A DNA stretch of 30,862 nt from a virus: positions 1 through 30,862 of the IMG/VR virus record IMGVR_UViG_3300030419_001937; one strand, 5' to 3'. Within the stretch, counting starts at the first letter, position 1. Every line of letters begins with the position of its first letter. Under the pieces are notes generated by a model that searched no databases, was not told the origin of the DNA, and saw only the letters and a program-made list of their open reading frames with translations. This document shows, piece by piece, positions 8,701-16,185 of this stretch. Made by a program: the position numbers and the translations under genes.

Positions 8701-11269
8701 ATTAAAGAAGCCATCAACTTTTAGTTGGGCTGATAATCCAGAAACTATAGTAAGAAATATACAAGACATGGCTGCGAGTGCTGATGTTGCTAAGAAAACT
8801 ATAGGTGTAGTTCAAAAAGTACCAAGAATGTTAAATAACTTAGATGCAATAGCAATGTCTGGTAAGGGTGATGTAGCATTAGATGCAAGATTTGGAGCAG
8901 AGAAACGTAGACCTAAGATATTATTTTTTACTCCAGGCCCTCAAGGGGAGAAGTATAGAATTACAATAGACTTTGATAATCTTGATTATTATACAAGAGC
9001 TGCTTTAGAAGCTCAGTATATGATTGATATGGGTGGTGGTGTTAATACAGAATTAATGAGAGATGTTAGAAATTGGAAAGATAGATATCTATTCCCTCAG
9101 ATTGAAGAAAGTATTACACCTAATAGAATACAAAGAGAAGGCCCTGGCTTTATTAATCAGAATATAACAAACAAAAGTGTATCAAAGCGTTTAAGAATAT
9201 TTAGAAAATTTGCAGAAGATGGTACTGAACACGTATTAACTAGTCTTGAAAAAGATATGATTAAGACTATGATGAGAGAATATAGTAAACTACTTAATGT
9301 AGCAGGAGAGAAAACATTTACTCAATTAAGTGAGCAGAGGGCTACTAAGTATGATGATGTATATGAAGCTGCTGATGGATATTTCAATTTTCATAGAGAT
9401 TTAAGTAAGAATCTTTATTATAAATTAAGATGGAAGAAAGATAAGTCTGGTAATCCTTATTGGAAAGATAGTCAGTTTAAAACAATGTGGCAACCAAAGA
9501 GTATTAAGTATGGTAAGCCAGATAAGATAACTAAAAAAAGAAAGAAAGATTTTGTACCTGAGTTAAATATATTTGATGGGCCTGGTGAACAGATAAAGCA
9601 AAATAGTCAGTCAATATATACTGGGGAAAGAGGGAACGTACTGGAAAGGTCTTTAAGACCTCTATGGGAAGCTGATGTATTTGGAAATAGAAAAGAGCCA
9701 GGATTTGAAAACAAACCAAGTGTTACTGGTGAAATGGTACAATATATGGATTCTTGGTATCAGCAATTAAGAACTGGGAATTTATCAGAGTATACTGGTT
9801 CAATAGAAAATATGCAATCTAACATTATGAAGACAATATCAGATTATAATTCTGGTGCTTATTATATTTCTAATATGAAGAGAAGCATAATGCAAACTCA
9901 AAATAGAAATGACATTTCATATAGAGCTAAGCAAAGTATTATTAAAAAGATTAATGAGACTATTAAAACAATAGAAGAAAAATTAATAAAAGGTGGAGCA
10001 GGGATTATACCAGATAAATATTGGGAGACTAGAAAAGGTAAGGATTTAAAGAAGTTTACTTTTACGCCTGTAGAAGGTAAAGAAGCTAAGGAAGGTGTAA
10101 TCCAATTTGATACTATTGAATCTATAAAAGAACATTTACATACCCCATTAAGTAGAGATGGTAGAGAATATTTAAAATATATTAAAGATGTAAGAAAGAT
10201 GTTCTATGGTAATAGTACTTCTCTTGCTGATATATTACAACATGGAGATAAGACTGTATTAAATAAGAGACAGTTAGATTTCCTTAGAGATATGCCTACT
10301 ATAAGTACTTTTGAAGATGTTCAATTTCAACTTTTATCAAAAGGATTAGCAGATTATGGTACTCCTTTTATATTAGAGTTCATGGCTTCTCCAAGAAATG
10401 ATTATAATATTGGTATCCACAGAGGAAGATTACTTCCAATGCCTTATGGAAAGTCTGCTAGATATAAAAAGGGATTGCAATTCCTTACGAGACTTATTAA
10501 TGAAAAAGAAGCTGATGATTCTAGAATAAAATTTCAATCAGCAGAAAAAGATATTGCGTCTCAATTGCTAAGAATAATACAAACAACAGAGTCTAATTTC
10601 CAAAGATTCTATGATAAGAAATATGATATGAGGAATCTTGGAGACCCTAACTTTACTGTTAATATAGGTACTAAAGAGAATCCTATTAGATTTGGATTAG
10701 AAAATATTAGACTTCCTAGTTTTGGAAAAGAATTAGAAAAGGTTGCTGGAGACTTTAATAGTATTAGATGGACTAGAGATACTAATAGAATAAGTAGTGG
10801 ATTTGAATTAATGAATGATAATTTATTAAGTTTCTATAATGATATAATGAAATTGTCTGGTAAAGAGGCTGAGTTTAAAGACTATCTTAATACTATGAAT
10901 GGATTAAAAGCTGATATGATATCTAATAGAGTAATAGACCCAATCAAATATTTAGCAACAAGGGCTACTATAGAGAAAGATGTTAAGAGATTAGTCAATG
11001 AAGTATTAACTGGTGGTAAGATGGAAGATATGAAAGATGCTACTGTTAAGAGAATATTAAATAATCCTGTGTATATTATTAATGGTGGACATGTAGGGTC
11101 TGGGTTCTTTAAGGGTATAAGTTTAGAACAGAAACCTGCATATACATTGAAAAAATTAAAAGAAGTTGTTCAAGTAAAGAATGAATTAAAAGAATCACAA
11201 GAAAAACTTGGATGGAAGACTGAAAGGTCTGAAAAGCAAATAGACGAATTTATAAAAAGGTGTGAATAG
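2717..11269 (+). CDS. Giant virion protein with RNA polymerase-like catalytic motif (putative ejected RNA polymerase)
   Basis: This 2850-residue uninterrupted protein starts two bases after the preceding stop. The N-terminus has a short helical region, a Gly5 linker near residue 36-40, a Pro/Gln-rich segment, then hydrophobic Gly/Ala-rich stretches at about 76-102 and 118-140, as expected for a protein that passes through the tail. Around residues 1916-1966 lie ILANRKP, then NDMAIL, then IFEGDYDADKVDYFY (D1960, D1962, D1964, K1965). This order mirrors the beta-prime NRxP...DFDGD catalytic loop and the GS-D[FY]DIDK signature I recall from crAss-like virion RNA polymerases. About 340 residues earlier, GKTLFIYD (K1592) and DILLASTGAKAY (K1621) could be the beta-like barrel with its lysines. 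After the Asp motif, AKKTIGVVQKV also fits my memory of that family. Neighbours are ejection-type proteins. The motifs are seen, the family assignment is from memory, and activity is inferred. Confidence 0.7.
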   Translation: MADNLTLRLKEELEKRHGKAVSEADVAAFLQTQGLGGGGGQTPQVPSASIPAQTQPTQSLYPWEEPDPVEEPPSLAVGSALNAVGVGLWSAIDSATFGVAGRFVEEEKFLDFQDPLGKYAGAVGGLAGFIAGGPMKLGAKAVQRVAAPFIKKDGFRTVGEAAKGMLKRASEHGVDKKVAKDITGHYRKLAQKAQIDPDTARNFGTKATDLLVNYTDDAVRTGRITQAESVAIKKMFGENFTKRPLQDFVGLMHARGLFKSNPRMARVASHAVNEALMFGMIDTAFEGVRIFDPTDPDSYFGMSNFDWTAPMWGASTGLVFSQLQWMNPVGKGAAWAKDFRTGVRAAFSKKAPYKDWTDDQLKATSKFFGEQLERTLEGSHVVSINHAGKTKTIGLLSENIFKQLNEKFGVAEGRRALIGFLEKERNTWGKELIKASTGEGITNIGKNWFRMLGGGAAFNFHTFADMFLHGTEVGIHDVLPHFLIGAYLQIGRNPASFDLNSNKMNRLRSNLLGLGVKVETLPSEIPSFKNTPSRFANGVNPQVHKETMAAFERGGLGSKVFEATEGKLPEGEVSAKVQGNTKYEKIRDELSNHFEYLKPLDETSAREAREIVRIFEKETGLKNLKEYDRHFDEASVKSTQKLEGEFPNILEKVKQGDEIAELEIIRDAQGKYQSPETIIASEELLQRARDGKLEWIRDANGEKITDGKVAEKMLMDKLDGYGMIVTASTAMGKAKAMPAGQETKTVRNESTLRNVFEAVVNAEQRINEGFPSKMSYSDSFTFAGSAPDYFAILGRNMAIESSNMMSHVFSRNFEQRDALISFLRGSGLLVGEGVTNPLLRADLSKIELKFPEGTSEAVIAERTPELKRVLRRVQMLQSISGGYEKSQDIDRVTIEVSKVDQLSNFLRDSGMKDIHKMPEWIFQDTMNYIIRDKIKNAPNLQLEEMNAFMRIADMEMSNFNMNLKQGQQGFEISMIDAEFVPPGSKSQAIEYNNFALTLIQKSNGLIKSAGKKKVVNSNDITALVNALPKYEGVVAQAPAREALLEFIDNLPRGQKLTHAVGQYVMEGGSPDVVNWLSKNGVLEYSKKSSTGWNLNMKKFNEELAARLLRRVEKQGFTPEYIQETIAREEQAARAAMDEASLPEIDHRFDANRFLQKYNIDYTDYSVESKELKRKVIDELILSKHAPLEDRVPAADVIKNVLDRIHVKNDKGEWITFQEVAPAEQPSVRKEIARDVVKLIASQYNSVKVNSFKFENGNVIEKEVFQQDTRLRRLIEEELNLPATIIEKEAIVYEQFQGRIQRRFVDMFGNSSDLPQWERNRIQPLREEVGRLLNMRSRSFGSEHPDGMVIFQISKDTSPIAIPRQSLENMHGSYARFAEWALKNRNLNDGIKRRIEEIAKKIEDPDAFGKPTDFDHQVMLSQLVFNDMLKGQKKNRKLEDFLNDVDVEKTMGRIKLYDSKNFIKADRNLVHSMSTIYRDAIKDNATYDALNKVMRQNGFGVAIWNDADYANVRTEVERVLKDRGFTQKQRADFFDGVMGNAHENVSSFDSIGFVSRSQMRYLHAMMGHNPESTNPIKPTIASGGRSGQLLMGKTLFIYDKSLDPFFETNRGVDILLASTGAKAYNEGRKRDGLDVTVINQPYNRINSMRPIGQQKIRQIPIDALGFKPEVDLAMKSAKESTSDFNYMRQAELDLMFRQNYESDIRQAVQSMKDLNVDPLRLRRFVLDILGNEGVGIDPASGGAQHMNNIVRYAAMHTDANPMSYSDQIVKNKMYNTFINSILNGKRSSIKTEQNLDARYGGQAPLIQVADARHRLNPTIVGTDGKMKLRGEIMIGQHERSASLSEISKSGREMVLVDGAKVIDPKEFFGSYETRTEGKKYIWEDMMKEGFSLGELYDMIEIGKTGVKPYSKDLQIGILANRKPHTRPNDMAILGLRGFLRKEYGRAALVNSLDVVNIFEGDYDADKVDYFYGARKTMHKYAERAAGLYVQAVDPTSLKKPSTFSWADNPETIVRNIQDMAASADVAKKTIGVVQKVPRMLNNLDAIAMSGKGDVALDARFGAEKRRPKILFFTPGPQGEKYRITIDFDNLDYYTRAALEAQYMIDMGGGVNTELMRDVRNWKDRYLFPQIEESITPNRIQREGPGFINQNITNKSVSKRLRIFRKFAEDGTEHVLTSLEKDMIKTMMREYSKLLNVAGEKTFTQLSEQRATKYDDVYEAADGYFNFHRDLSKNLYYKLRWKKDKSGNPYWKDSQFKTMWQPKSIKYGKPDKITKKRKKDFVPELNIFDGPGEQIKQNSQSIYTGERGNVLERSLRPLWEADVFGNRKEPGFENKPSVTGEMVQYMDSWYQQLRTGNLSEYTGSIENMQSNIMKTISDYNSGAYYISNMKRSIMQTQNRNDISYRAKQSIIKKINETIKTIEEKLIKGGAGIIPDKYWETRKGKDLKKFTFTPVEGKEAKEGVIQFDTIESIKEHLHTPLSRDGREYLKYIKDVRKMFYGNSTSLADILQHGDKTVLNKRQLDFLRDMPTISTFEDVQFQLLSKGLADYGTPFILEFMASPRNDYNIGIHRGRLLPMPYGKSARYKKGLQFLTRLINEKEADDSRIKFQSAEKDIASQLLRIIQTTESNFQRFYDKKYDMRNLGDPNFTVNIGTKENPIRFGLENIRLPSFGKELEKVAGDFNSIRWTRDTNRISSGFELMNDNLLSFYNDIMKLSGKEAEFKDYLNTMNGLKADMISNRVIDPIKYLATRATIEKDVKRLVNEVLTGGKMEDMKDATVKRILNNPVYIINGGHVGSGFFKGISLEQKPAYTLKKLKEVVQVKNELKESQEKLGWKTERSEKQIDEFIKRCE

Positions 11270-11281
11270 AAAGGATAATTA

Positions 11282-13975
11282 ATGGCTTCTGTATGTTTAC
11301 CTAATGCGAGAGACTTAGGAAAGAAAATAAAAAAGTGGGCTGAGTCACCAAAGGTTAAGCAAACCTTTAGAGACCCATATGAAGCTGCTATGAAACTTGT
11401 AGAATCTGAGTTTCTTATGCCACTTGAAGAGATAGGGTTAAGAGCAAACGATATAACAAAAGGTCAATTAAGGTCTTACGAGCATAGATTAAAAGAATTA
11501 AATACTGCAATATCTAGAGGGAATTTAGGTAATGCATTTGTAACCTCATTCTGGCAAACATCACATCAAGGAAAGAAAGACCCTGTTATTGGTTCTGTTT
11601 TGAGAAATATGCAGAGGTCTGACTTCTATTTTAGAGAACAATCATCTACTAATAAAAATCTTATGCAAGGTATCATGGGTAGTATAGAAAAAGAATCTAT
11701 AAGCAGAGGTATTATAAGTAAGATGGGTATTAAAACTAGTGGTGTTCAAAAGGAAATGAAAAAATTAGACGATGCTTTACAACAAGCAATTGTTGATTAT
11801 AAGAATAAAGATACTGTTAATACTAGTGAGATTTCTAAGATACAAAAAGAAATAGATTCTTATGTAAGTAAAACATATTTAAAAGTTTATGATGATTTAT
11901 TGTGGACAGTTGAAAATGATTTAGGTAGGATAGAGTCTAAGAAATTTAAATCTCTTTCTGAGAAAGATAAGCAAAAAGTAAGAGAAGGTAAATTAAATAT
12001 CCAACTAGATGCTTTAGACCTAGCAGAGGCTAAAACAAAGGATGGTTCTCCATTAAGTAAAGACATGTATAATGCTTTAGTAAGTTATAAAACACTTATG
12101 GATGGGTTATATAAACAATTAAAGAATGGAGTTGATGCTAGAATAGATAGTATTATAGAAAGAATGCAAGTATCTAAAGGAGATATGAGCCTTGCTAAGC
12201 TTAGAGAAGTAAAGAAAAAATTACAAGATAAGTTAATGCCTAAGTATGAGGGGGCTGGATTTTATCCTCATTATACTAGAGATTTACATGTTGATTTTAT
12301 GAATGGACTAATGCCTCATTTTGATAATATACAAACTGCATCTAATATGTATATTAAAAGTAAGTCAGGTAATCAAACATTAAGAGAAGTAGTAGATGCT
12401 ATGGATAATTATGTTAGTAACCATGTTAAGGGAAGAACTCAGGATTATCAATATAGTAGAAACTTTCTTAATTCTGTCACTAATTATATCCATGATGTAA
12501 ATAGATTTAATTACCAAGCATTTATGGATAAACATTATGTTGAAGGATTAACTAGTGTTGAAAGAATATATAAGACAGATGGTAATGCTAAAGGTTATGG
12601 TGAAAATATTGTTAAATATGTAACTGATTTGCATACAGCTGCTAATGGTGATATGAATTTATCTCCCAAGACTAGGGCTTTAATGAGAACTGTTCTTGGA
12701 TTTGAGTTTATATCTAAACTAGGTATTAATCCCAGAGGTGCGGCTAGAAACTGGTTTCAAAGATTATTAGATTATGTGGAATGGGGACCTGGTCAATGGA
12801 AAAAAGCAAAAGAGATTATCAATAGAATGTCTGGGGTTACAGAAGAAAGTCTTGAAGGTGAGTTAAAAAAGGTGGGATTATTATTTGATGAAGTATCTCC
12901 ACAATTAATTGAAAGTCAAGTCTCAGCCCCAGCATCTACTTTTAGACAATTATCTTTTAATGAACAAACAGGTAAACATGAATTTCACAAGAAGGGTAGA
13001 CTTGAAAGAGTTGCTGATAAGGTAGGTTGGGCTGCTGGTAAAGCTAGTGTACTTCACAGAATGGCAGAGAACTCTAATAGAAAGAGAACATTTAAAATAG
13101 CTTGGGCTCAGATGTATGATTGGTTAGATGGCCCTAGATATAGAGAAGTATTAAAAGATAAGAATCCAGATATTACAGAAAAGCAAATACAGAATAGTAT
13201 TAGAAGTAGAGCAAGAAATTATGCAATCAATATGACAGTACTTAATCACTTTGATTATGCAGAATATGCTAGAAGTAAGTGGACTAGAAATCCAGTAGGT
13301 AAATTCATGTTGCAATTCCAACACTATAGTTTTGAGTTCTTCGAGCGCAACCTTAAAATAATGAGGGAAGCTAAACATGATGTACTATCTGGTAATATTA
13401 AGCCAGGTCAAGATGCTCAAGGTATGTTTAAAGCATATAATATGGCGAAAGCATACTTTTTAGCACCAGTTCTTGCAGCTGCGATAACAGGTATGGACTT
13501 TGATAATCTTATTGAGCATGATACAGCAGAAAGAATGAAACAATTGGCTGTAGCATTTACAGGTGATGAGGAAGAAATTAAAGAAGCTTTCTATGGTAAG
13601 GGTCCTGTTATAGCAACCTTTGGAGGCCCTATTACATCTGACCTTATAGATATAGGTGTGATGATGGATTTTATAAATCTAGATGAGGATGGATTGTTGG
13701 CAAAGATATCAGGTATGGAGAAATACGACCCTAACACTCGTTCCTCGAAAACGTCACAAGCTCTAAGGATTCTTAATACAGCTGCTGGTAGAGCATATGA
13801 ACAGCACATACCACAATTATTATCAGGAAGAATTGGATGGCCGATTCAAGCAGAGTTTGGATTATATCCTACAGCCGAAGCTAGAAAAAGACAGAAAGTT
13901 CAGAGAGCTGCTAGGGAAAAGATACTACCTAAAGATTTGGAATTAGCTTTACAAGCTTTAGAAAGAAGACAGTAG
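11282..13975 (+). CDS. Large internal or ejection virion protein (897 aa)
   Basis: This 897-residue protein is mostly helical and basic in its first two thirds. Hydrophobic segments occur near residues 721-737 (FLAPVLAAAITGM) and 774-798 (VIATFGGPITSDLIDIGVMM), so it may contact a membrane after ejection. Segments such as GINPRGAARNWFQ and PVGKFMLQFQHYSFEFFERN resemble, in my memory, the C-terminal parts of giant polyvalent phage proteins that are packaged in virions. It starts 12 bases after the giant protein with AAAGGAT upstream and ends the plus-strand module; its stop codon lies inside the inverted repeat at 13970-14033. It may work together with the giant protein. No catalytic motif was found. 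Confidence 0.6.
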   Translation: MASVCLPNARDLGKKIKKWAESPKVKQTFRDPYEAAMKLVESEFLMPLEEIGLRANDITKGQLRSYEHRLKELNTAISRGNLGNAFVTSFWQTSHQGKKDPVIGSVLRNMQRSDFYFREQSSTNKNLMQGIMGSIEKESISRGIISKMGIKTSGVQKEMKKLDDALQQAIVDYKNKDTVNTSEISKIQKEIDSYVSKTYLKVYDDLLWTVENDLGRIESKKFKSLSEKDKQKVREGKLNIQLDALDLAEAKTKDGSPLSKDMYNALVSYKTLMDGLYKQLKNGVDARIDSIIERMQVSKGDMSLAKLREVKKKLQDKLMPKYEGAGFYPHYTRDLHVDFMNGLMPHFDNIQTASNMYIKSKSGNQTLREVVDAMDNYVSNHVKGRTQDYQYSRNFLNSVTNYIHDVNRFNYQAFMDKHYVEGLTSVERIYKTDGNAKGYGENIVKYVTDLHTAANGDMNLSPKTRALMRTVLGFEFISKLGINPRGAARNWFQRLLDYVEWGPGQWKKAKEIINRMSGVTEESLEGELKKVGLLFDEVSPQLIESQVSAPASTFRQLSFNEQTGKHEFHKKGRLERVADKVGWAAGKASVLHRMAENSNRKRTFKIAWAQMYDWLDGPRYREVLKDKNPDITEKQIQNSIRSRARNYAINMTVLNHFDYAEYARSKWTRNPVGKFMLQFQHYSFEFFERNLKIMREAKHDVLSGNIKPGQDAQGMFKAYNMAKAYFLAPVLAAAITGMDFDNLIEHDTAERMKQLAVAFTGDEEEIKEAFYGKGPVIATFGGPITSDLIDIGVMMDFINLDEDGLLAKISGMEKYDPNTRSSKTSQALRILNTAAGRAYEQHIPQLLSGRIGWPIQAEFGLYPTAEARKRQKVQRAAREKILPKDLELALQALERRQ

Positions 13976-14033
13976 GACTCGACAGGGAAAATACTGAAGA
14001 ATAAAAACCTGCCGAGTACCAAAGAACCTACTG
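13970..14033 (-). terminator. Nested inverted repeats at convergent gene ends, likely minus-strand terminator
   Basis: Outer arms CAGTAGG (13970-13976) and CCTACTG (14027-14033) are perfectly complementary. Inner arms ACTCGACAGG (13977-13986) and CCTGCCGAGT (14008-14017) pair at nine of ten positions. The odd position is A-C on the plus-strand RNA but G-U on the minus-strand RNA, so the fold suits the minus strand. In that direction the stem is followed by the U-rich tail UCUUCUUU. It sits between the plus virion module and the minus early module and probably stops early transcripts. Confidence 0.55.
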
Positions 14034-14038
14034 CCTAA

Positions 14039-14245
14039 TTAAGATTTCGGAAAATTATATGTACTATTCATTGTTGAAGTAAATTCAACTAATCCTTGTA
14101 ATATTGAATAAGTTACTATATCTCTCTCTTCATCTGTTGATGATTCAGCCATTTTCATTAATTCTAAATTGGCTTCTAATATGACTCTTAGCATATCATA
14201 TTTTGTGTCTGTTTTTATGTTGTCTATGTTCATTTTACCCATCAT
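14039..14245 (-). CDS. Hypothetical protein, last gene of the minus-strand module
   Basis: This 68-residue, Met/Glu-rich, probably all-helical protein (MMGKMNIDNIK...) has no recognisable motif. A strong ribosome site, GGAGGAGAG, precedes the ATG, and its start overlaps the 3' end of the resolvase gene by 11 bases, so it is translated as the distal gene of that operon. Nothing in the sequence indicates a function. Confidence 0.7.
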   Translation of the reverse strand: MMGKMNIDNIKTDTKYDMLRVILEANLELMKMAESSTDEERDIVTYSILQGLVEFTSTMNSTYNFPKS

Positions 14246-14723
14246 TTGCTCTCCTCCATATTGCTATACAGATTGCATCTGATGTATATAACGTTGCTTT
14301 TTCGTGAAAACACTTTGCTATTTTTTTCAATTCTTGTTTCCTCTCCTTCTTATTTTTTGGTAGATTAAAATCCTTTTGCCATACTCTCGGCATCACTAAC
14401 TCATAATCTACATCATTGGATTCTAGGATTCCTATCCAAGCACCATAATTCACTCCAAACTTAAACGCTGAACTTCTTCCATCTGTTGGGAAAGCATGAA
14501 CTTTTTCTAGTGTGCATATGTAGGAATCATTACTAATTAACTTTATTAATTCAGCCATTTCCTTAAATGTTGGCGGACATTTGTAAGCATCTACATGGTC
14601 TTCGTGAAGAACTGCAACTCCACCAGACTTGCCTGGGTCAATTGCTATGTATTTCTTCTCCAAATAACCTGTTCTTCTCTTTGTCTTTCTTGTATCTCTT
14701 CGTTTGCGTTGCCTTTGTACCAT
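14235..14723 (-). CDS. RuvC-like Holliday junction resolvase
   Basis: This is an RNase H-fold endonuclease expected to cut branched DNA before packaging. Counting from an upstream GTG at 14741 (168 aa), the acidic residues are D35 in YIAIDPGKSGG, E79 in CTLEKVHA and D155 in YTSDAICIA, the usual RuvC D-E-D pattern. The segment SAFKFGVNYGAWIGIL matches the RuvC region after the second acid. Its length is typical of RuvC proteins. I chose the ATG at 14723 (AGAG upstream) over the GTG at 14741; a TTG six codons before the IDPG motif is also possible, because the very basic N-terminal 25 residues overlap the upstream zinc-protein gene. It follows the helicase and zinc-protein genes in one operon. 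Confidence 0.85.
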   Translation of the reverse strand: MVQRQRKRRDTRKTKRRTGYLEKKYIAIDPGKSGGVAVLHEDHVDAYKCPPTFKEMAELIKLISNDSYICTLEKVHAFPTDGRSSAFKFGVNYGAWIGILESNDVDYELVMPRVWQKDFNLPKNKKERKQELKKIAKCFHEKATLYTSDAICIAIWRRANDG

Positions 14724-14874
14724 AATGTTCTCTAATTGCACATTTTTTGCATACTATTAATTCTTCTTTTGAGACTGGTGCTACATATATATACATATCA
14801 GCATATCCAAAAGTAGAACACATAAAGCACTCATTTCTTTCTGGCCTCTTTATCTTTTTTATCTTCGGTATCAA
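14638..14874 (-). CDS. Small two-CxxC zinc-ribbon protein
   Basis: This is about 78 residues if it starts at the TTG at 14874. CFMC and CKKC, separated by about 22 residues, form a likely four-Cys zinc site, followed by a very basic tail. An ATG farther in would lose the first Cys pair, which is why the TTG start is favoured despite only a weak AGAAGAAG upstream. It overlaps the helicase gene 3' end by 44 bases and the resolvase gene start by up to about 100 bases, unusually large overlaps. It is possibly a nucleic-acid-binding accessory of the replication operon. The function is unknown. Confidence 0.55.
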   Translation of the reverse strand: MIPKIKKIKRPERNECFMCSTFGYADMYIYVAPVSKEELIVCKKCAIREHYGTKATQTKRYKKDKEKNRLFGEEIHSN

Positions 14875-16174
14875 TGAATGCTTCTTCTCTATTTTGATAG
14901 AATTTACACTTATTTCCGTTAAATCCCACCATATAACTTCCTACATTACCATACCTTGCCTTTGCAGAGATGATTTTACTCTCAAATCTGTCGTATGATT
15001 GACTATCATGGTTGTATCCATAGAATACAAACATAGCAGTTTCAGCTGTTTGTTCTATAACACCACTCTCTGAATAATCACTCATTCTGGGTTCTGGGTT
15101 AATTCTTCTATCCATCTCCCTGTTCAATTGGCTAAGTAAGAAAGCACTAGCATTTTCACTTTTACATATCCATTTATATTCTTGCATTATTTTTTCAATT
15201 TCAAATCGCCTTCCTTCATTCGCTCCATCAGCTTGTATTAATTGAATGTAGTCATCAATGATTACATCTGGTTTATGCTTTGATATCTCAGACATAGTAT
15301 CACTTAAAGACCTGATATGGTCATACATAATAAGATTAGAATACTTCTCTTTTATATTCTTTAATTGCATTTCCATTAATACATCTGAGCCATCACTAAA
15401 ATCATTTCTTCTAACATTAGCATATAATAATTGAGAATCTTCAAGTACACACATCTTCTTTATCATTTCAGTATTACTCATCTCACGATTGAATAACATT
15501 ACTTTTAATCCTTGCTCTATTAAACTCTTCAATACATTAATCATTAATGTTGTTTTGCCATGACCTGGTCTTCCTCCAAGAACTGTTATTTCCTTTCTTG
15601 TCATTCCCCCTGCGGGGTAATCTAGAACTCCCATACCAAATGGAATGATGTTGCCACCTTCCTTGATATTAACCTTGGCTTCTTCAACAATATCTTCTAT
15701 TGTTTTGGCTCTGGATGGTTGTATCTCCTTTAGCTCTTCTACTAATCTTGTATGCTCATCAAGTATTCTTTGTATATCTTCTCCATTATCAAAACTTAAA
15801 TTATACAATCTATTAGCACTCTTAGCAGTTTCTCTTTGAATATATTTTTCCCAAATAATCCTTGCATATTCCTCTGCATTAGCAGTAGTAGGTACTTGCT
15901 GTGGCAACCCACTTAGATAGTAACTTGATATAGCATCTTCTTTATTAAATATTGCTTTGGATTTTTCATTTACAGTAACAATATCTATGGGAGAGTTTTC
16001 TTTGTATAGTACAACAACTGTTTCCCATATTCTTTTATTTTCTTTACTATGAAAAGCTTCACTTACTCTAATCCAAGGCGATACTCTTTCATATATCTCT
16101 TTTCCCTTTAATAGTACACACCCAAGTAAAGATTCTTCGGCATCATAATTTTTAGGTGAGGGTTTTAATTGCAT
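14831..16174 (-). CDS. dnaB: DnaB-like replicative DNA helicase
   Basis: This 447-residue protein is close to the usual DnaB length. The N-terminal domain begins with AEESLLGCVLL, the standard DnaB N-domain signature. The RecA-like motor has Walker A GGRPGHGKTT (about 200-209), motif NREMS (229-233), Walker B DVIIDDYIQLI (303-313), the SQLNREMDRR motif, and a late KARYGNVG motif with an arginine-finger-like Arg. It unwinds the fork as a hexamer, 5'-3' in the family. No primase gene is visible in the window, so a host or off-window primase is implied. It is followed by overlapping zinc-protein and resolvase genes and preceded by the methylase gene after an 11-base gap. Confidence 0.93.
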   Translation of the reverse strand: MQLKPSPKNYDAEESLLGCVLLKGKEIYERVSPWIRVSEAFHSKENKRIWETVVVLYKENSPIDIVTVNEKSKAIFNKEDAISSYYLSGLPQQVPTTANAEEYARIIWEKYIQRETAKSANRLYNLSFDNGEDIQRILDEHTRLVEELKEIQPSRAKTIEDIVEEAKVNIKEGGNIIPFGMGVLDYPAGGMTRKEITVLGGRPGHGKTTLMINVLKSLIEQGLKVMLFNREMSNTEMIKKMCVLEDSQLLYANVRRNDFSDGSDVLMEMQLKNIKEKYSNLIMYDHIRSLSDTMSEISKHKPDVIIDDYIQLIQADGANEGRRFEIEKIMQEYKWICKSENASAFLLSQLNREMDRRINPEPRMSDYSESGVIEQTAETAMFVFYGYNHDSQSYDRFESKIISAKARYGNVGSYMVGFNGNKCKFYQNREEAFIDTEDKKDKEARKK

Positions 16175-16185
16175 TTTATTCCTTT

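Noticed and set aside
2887-10000. Minus-strand open frames inside the giant gene (2887-3255, 5887-6192, 7088-7339, 9531-9719)
   Set aside because: They are antisense to an uninterrupted 2850-codon gene, have no ribosome sites and show no protein-like motifs.
13970-14033. A tRNA-like fold at the convergent junction
   Set aside because: The 7-bp outer stem looks like an acceptor stem, but the length is only 64 bases and there are no D, anticodon or T arms.
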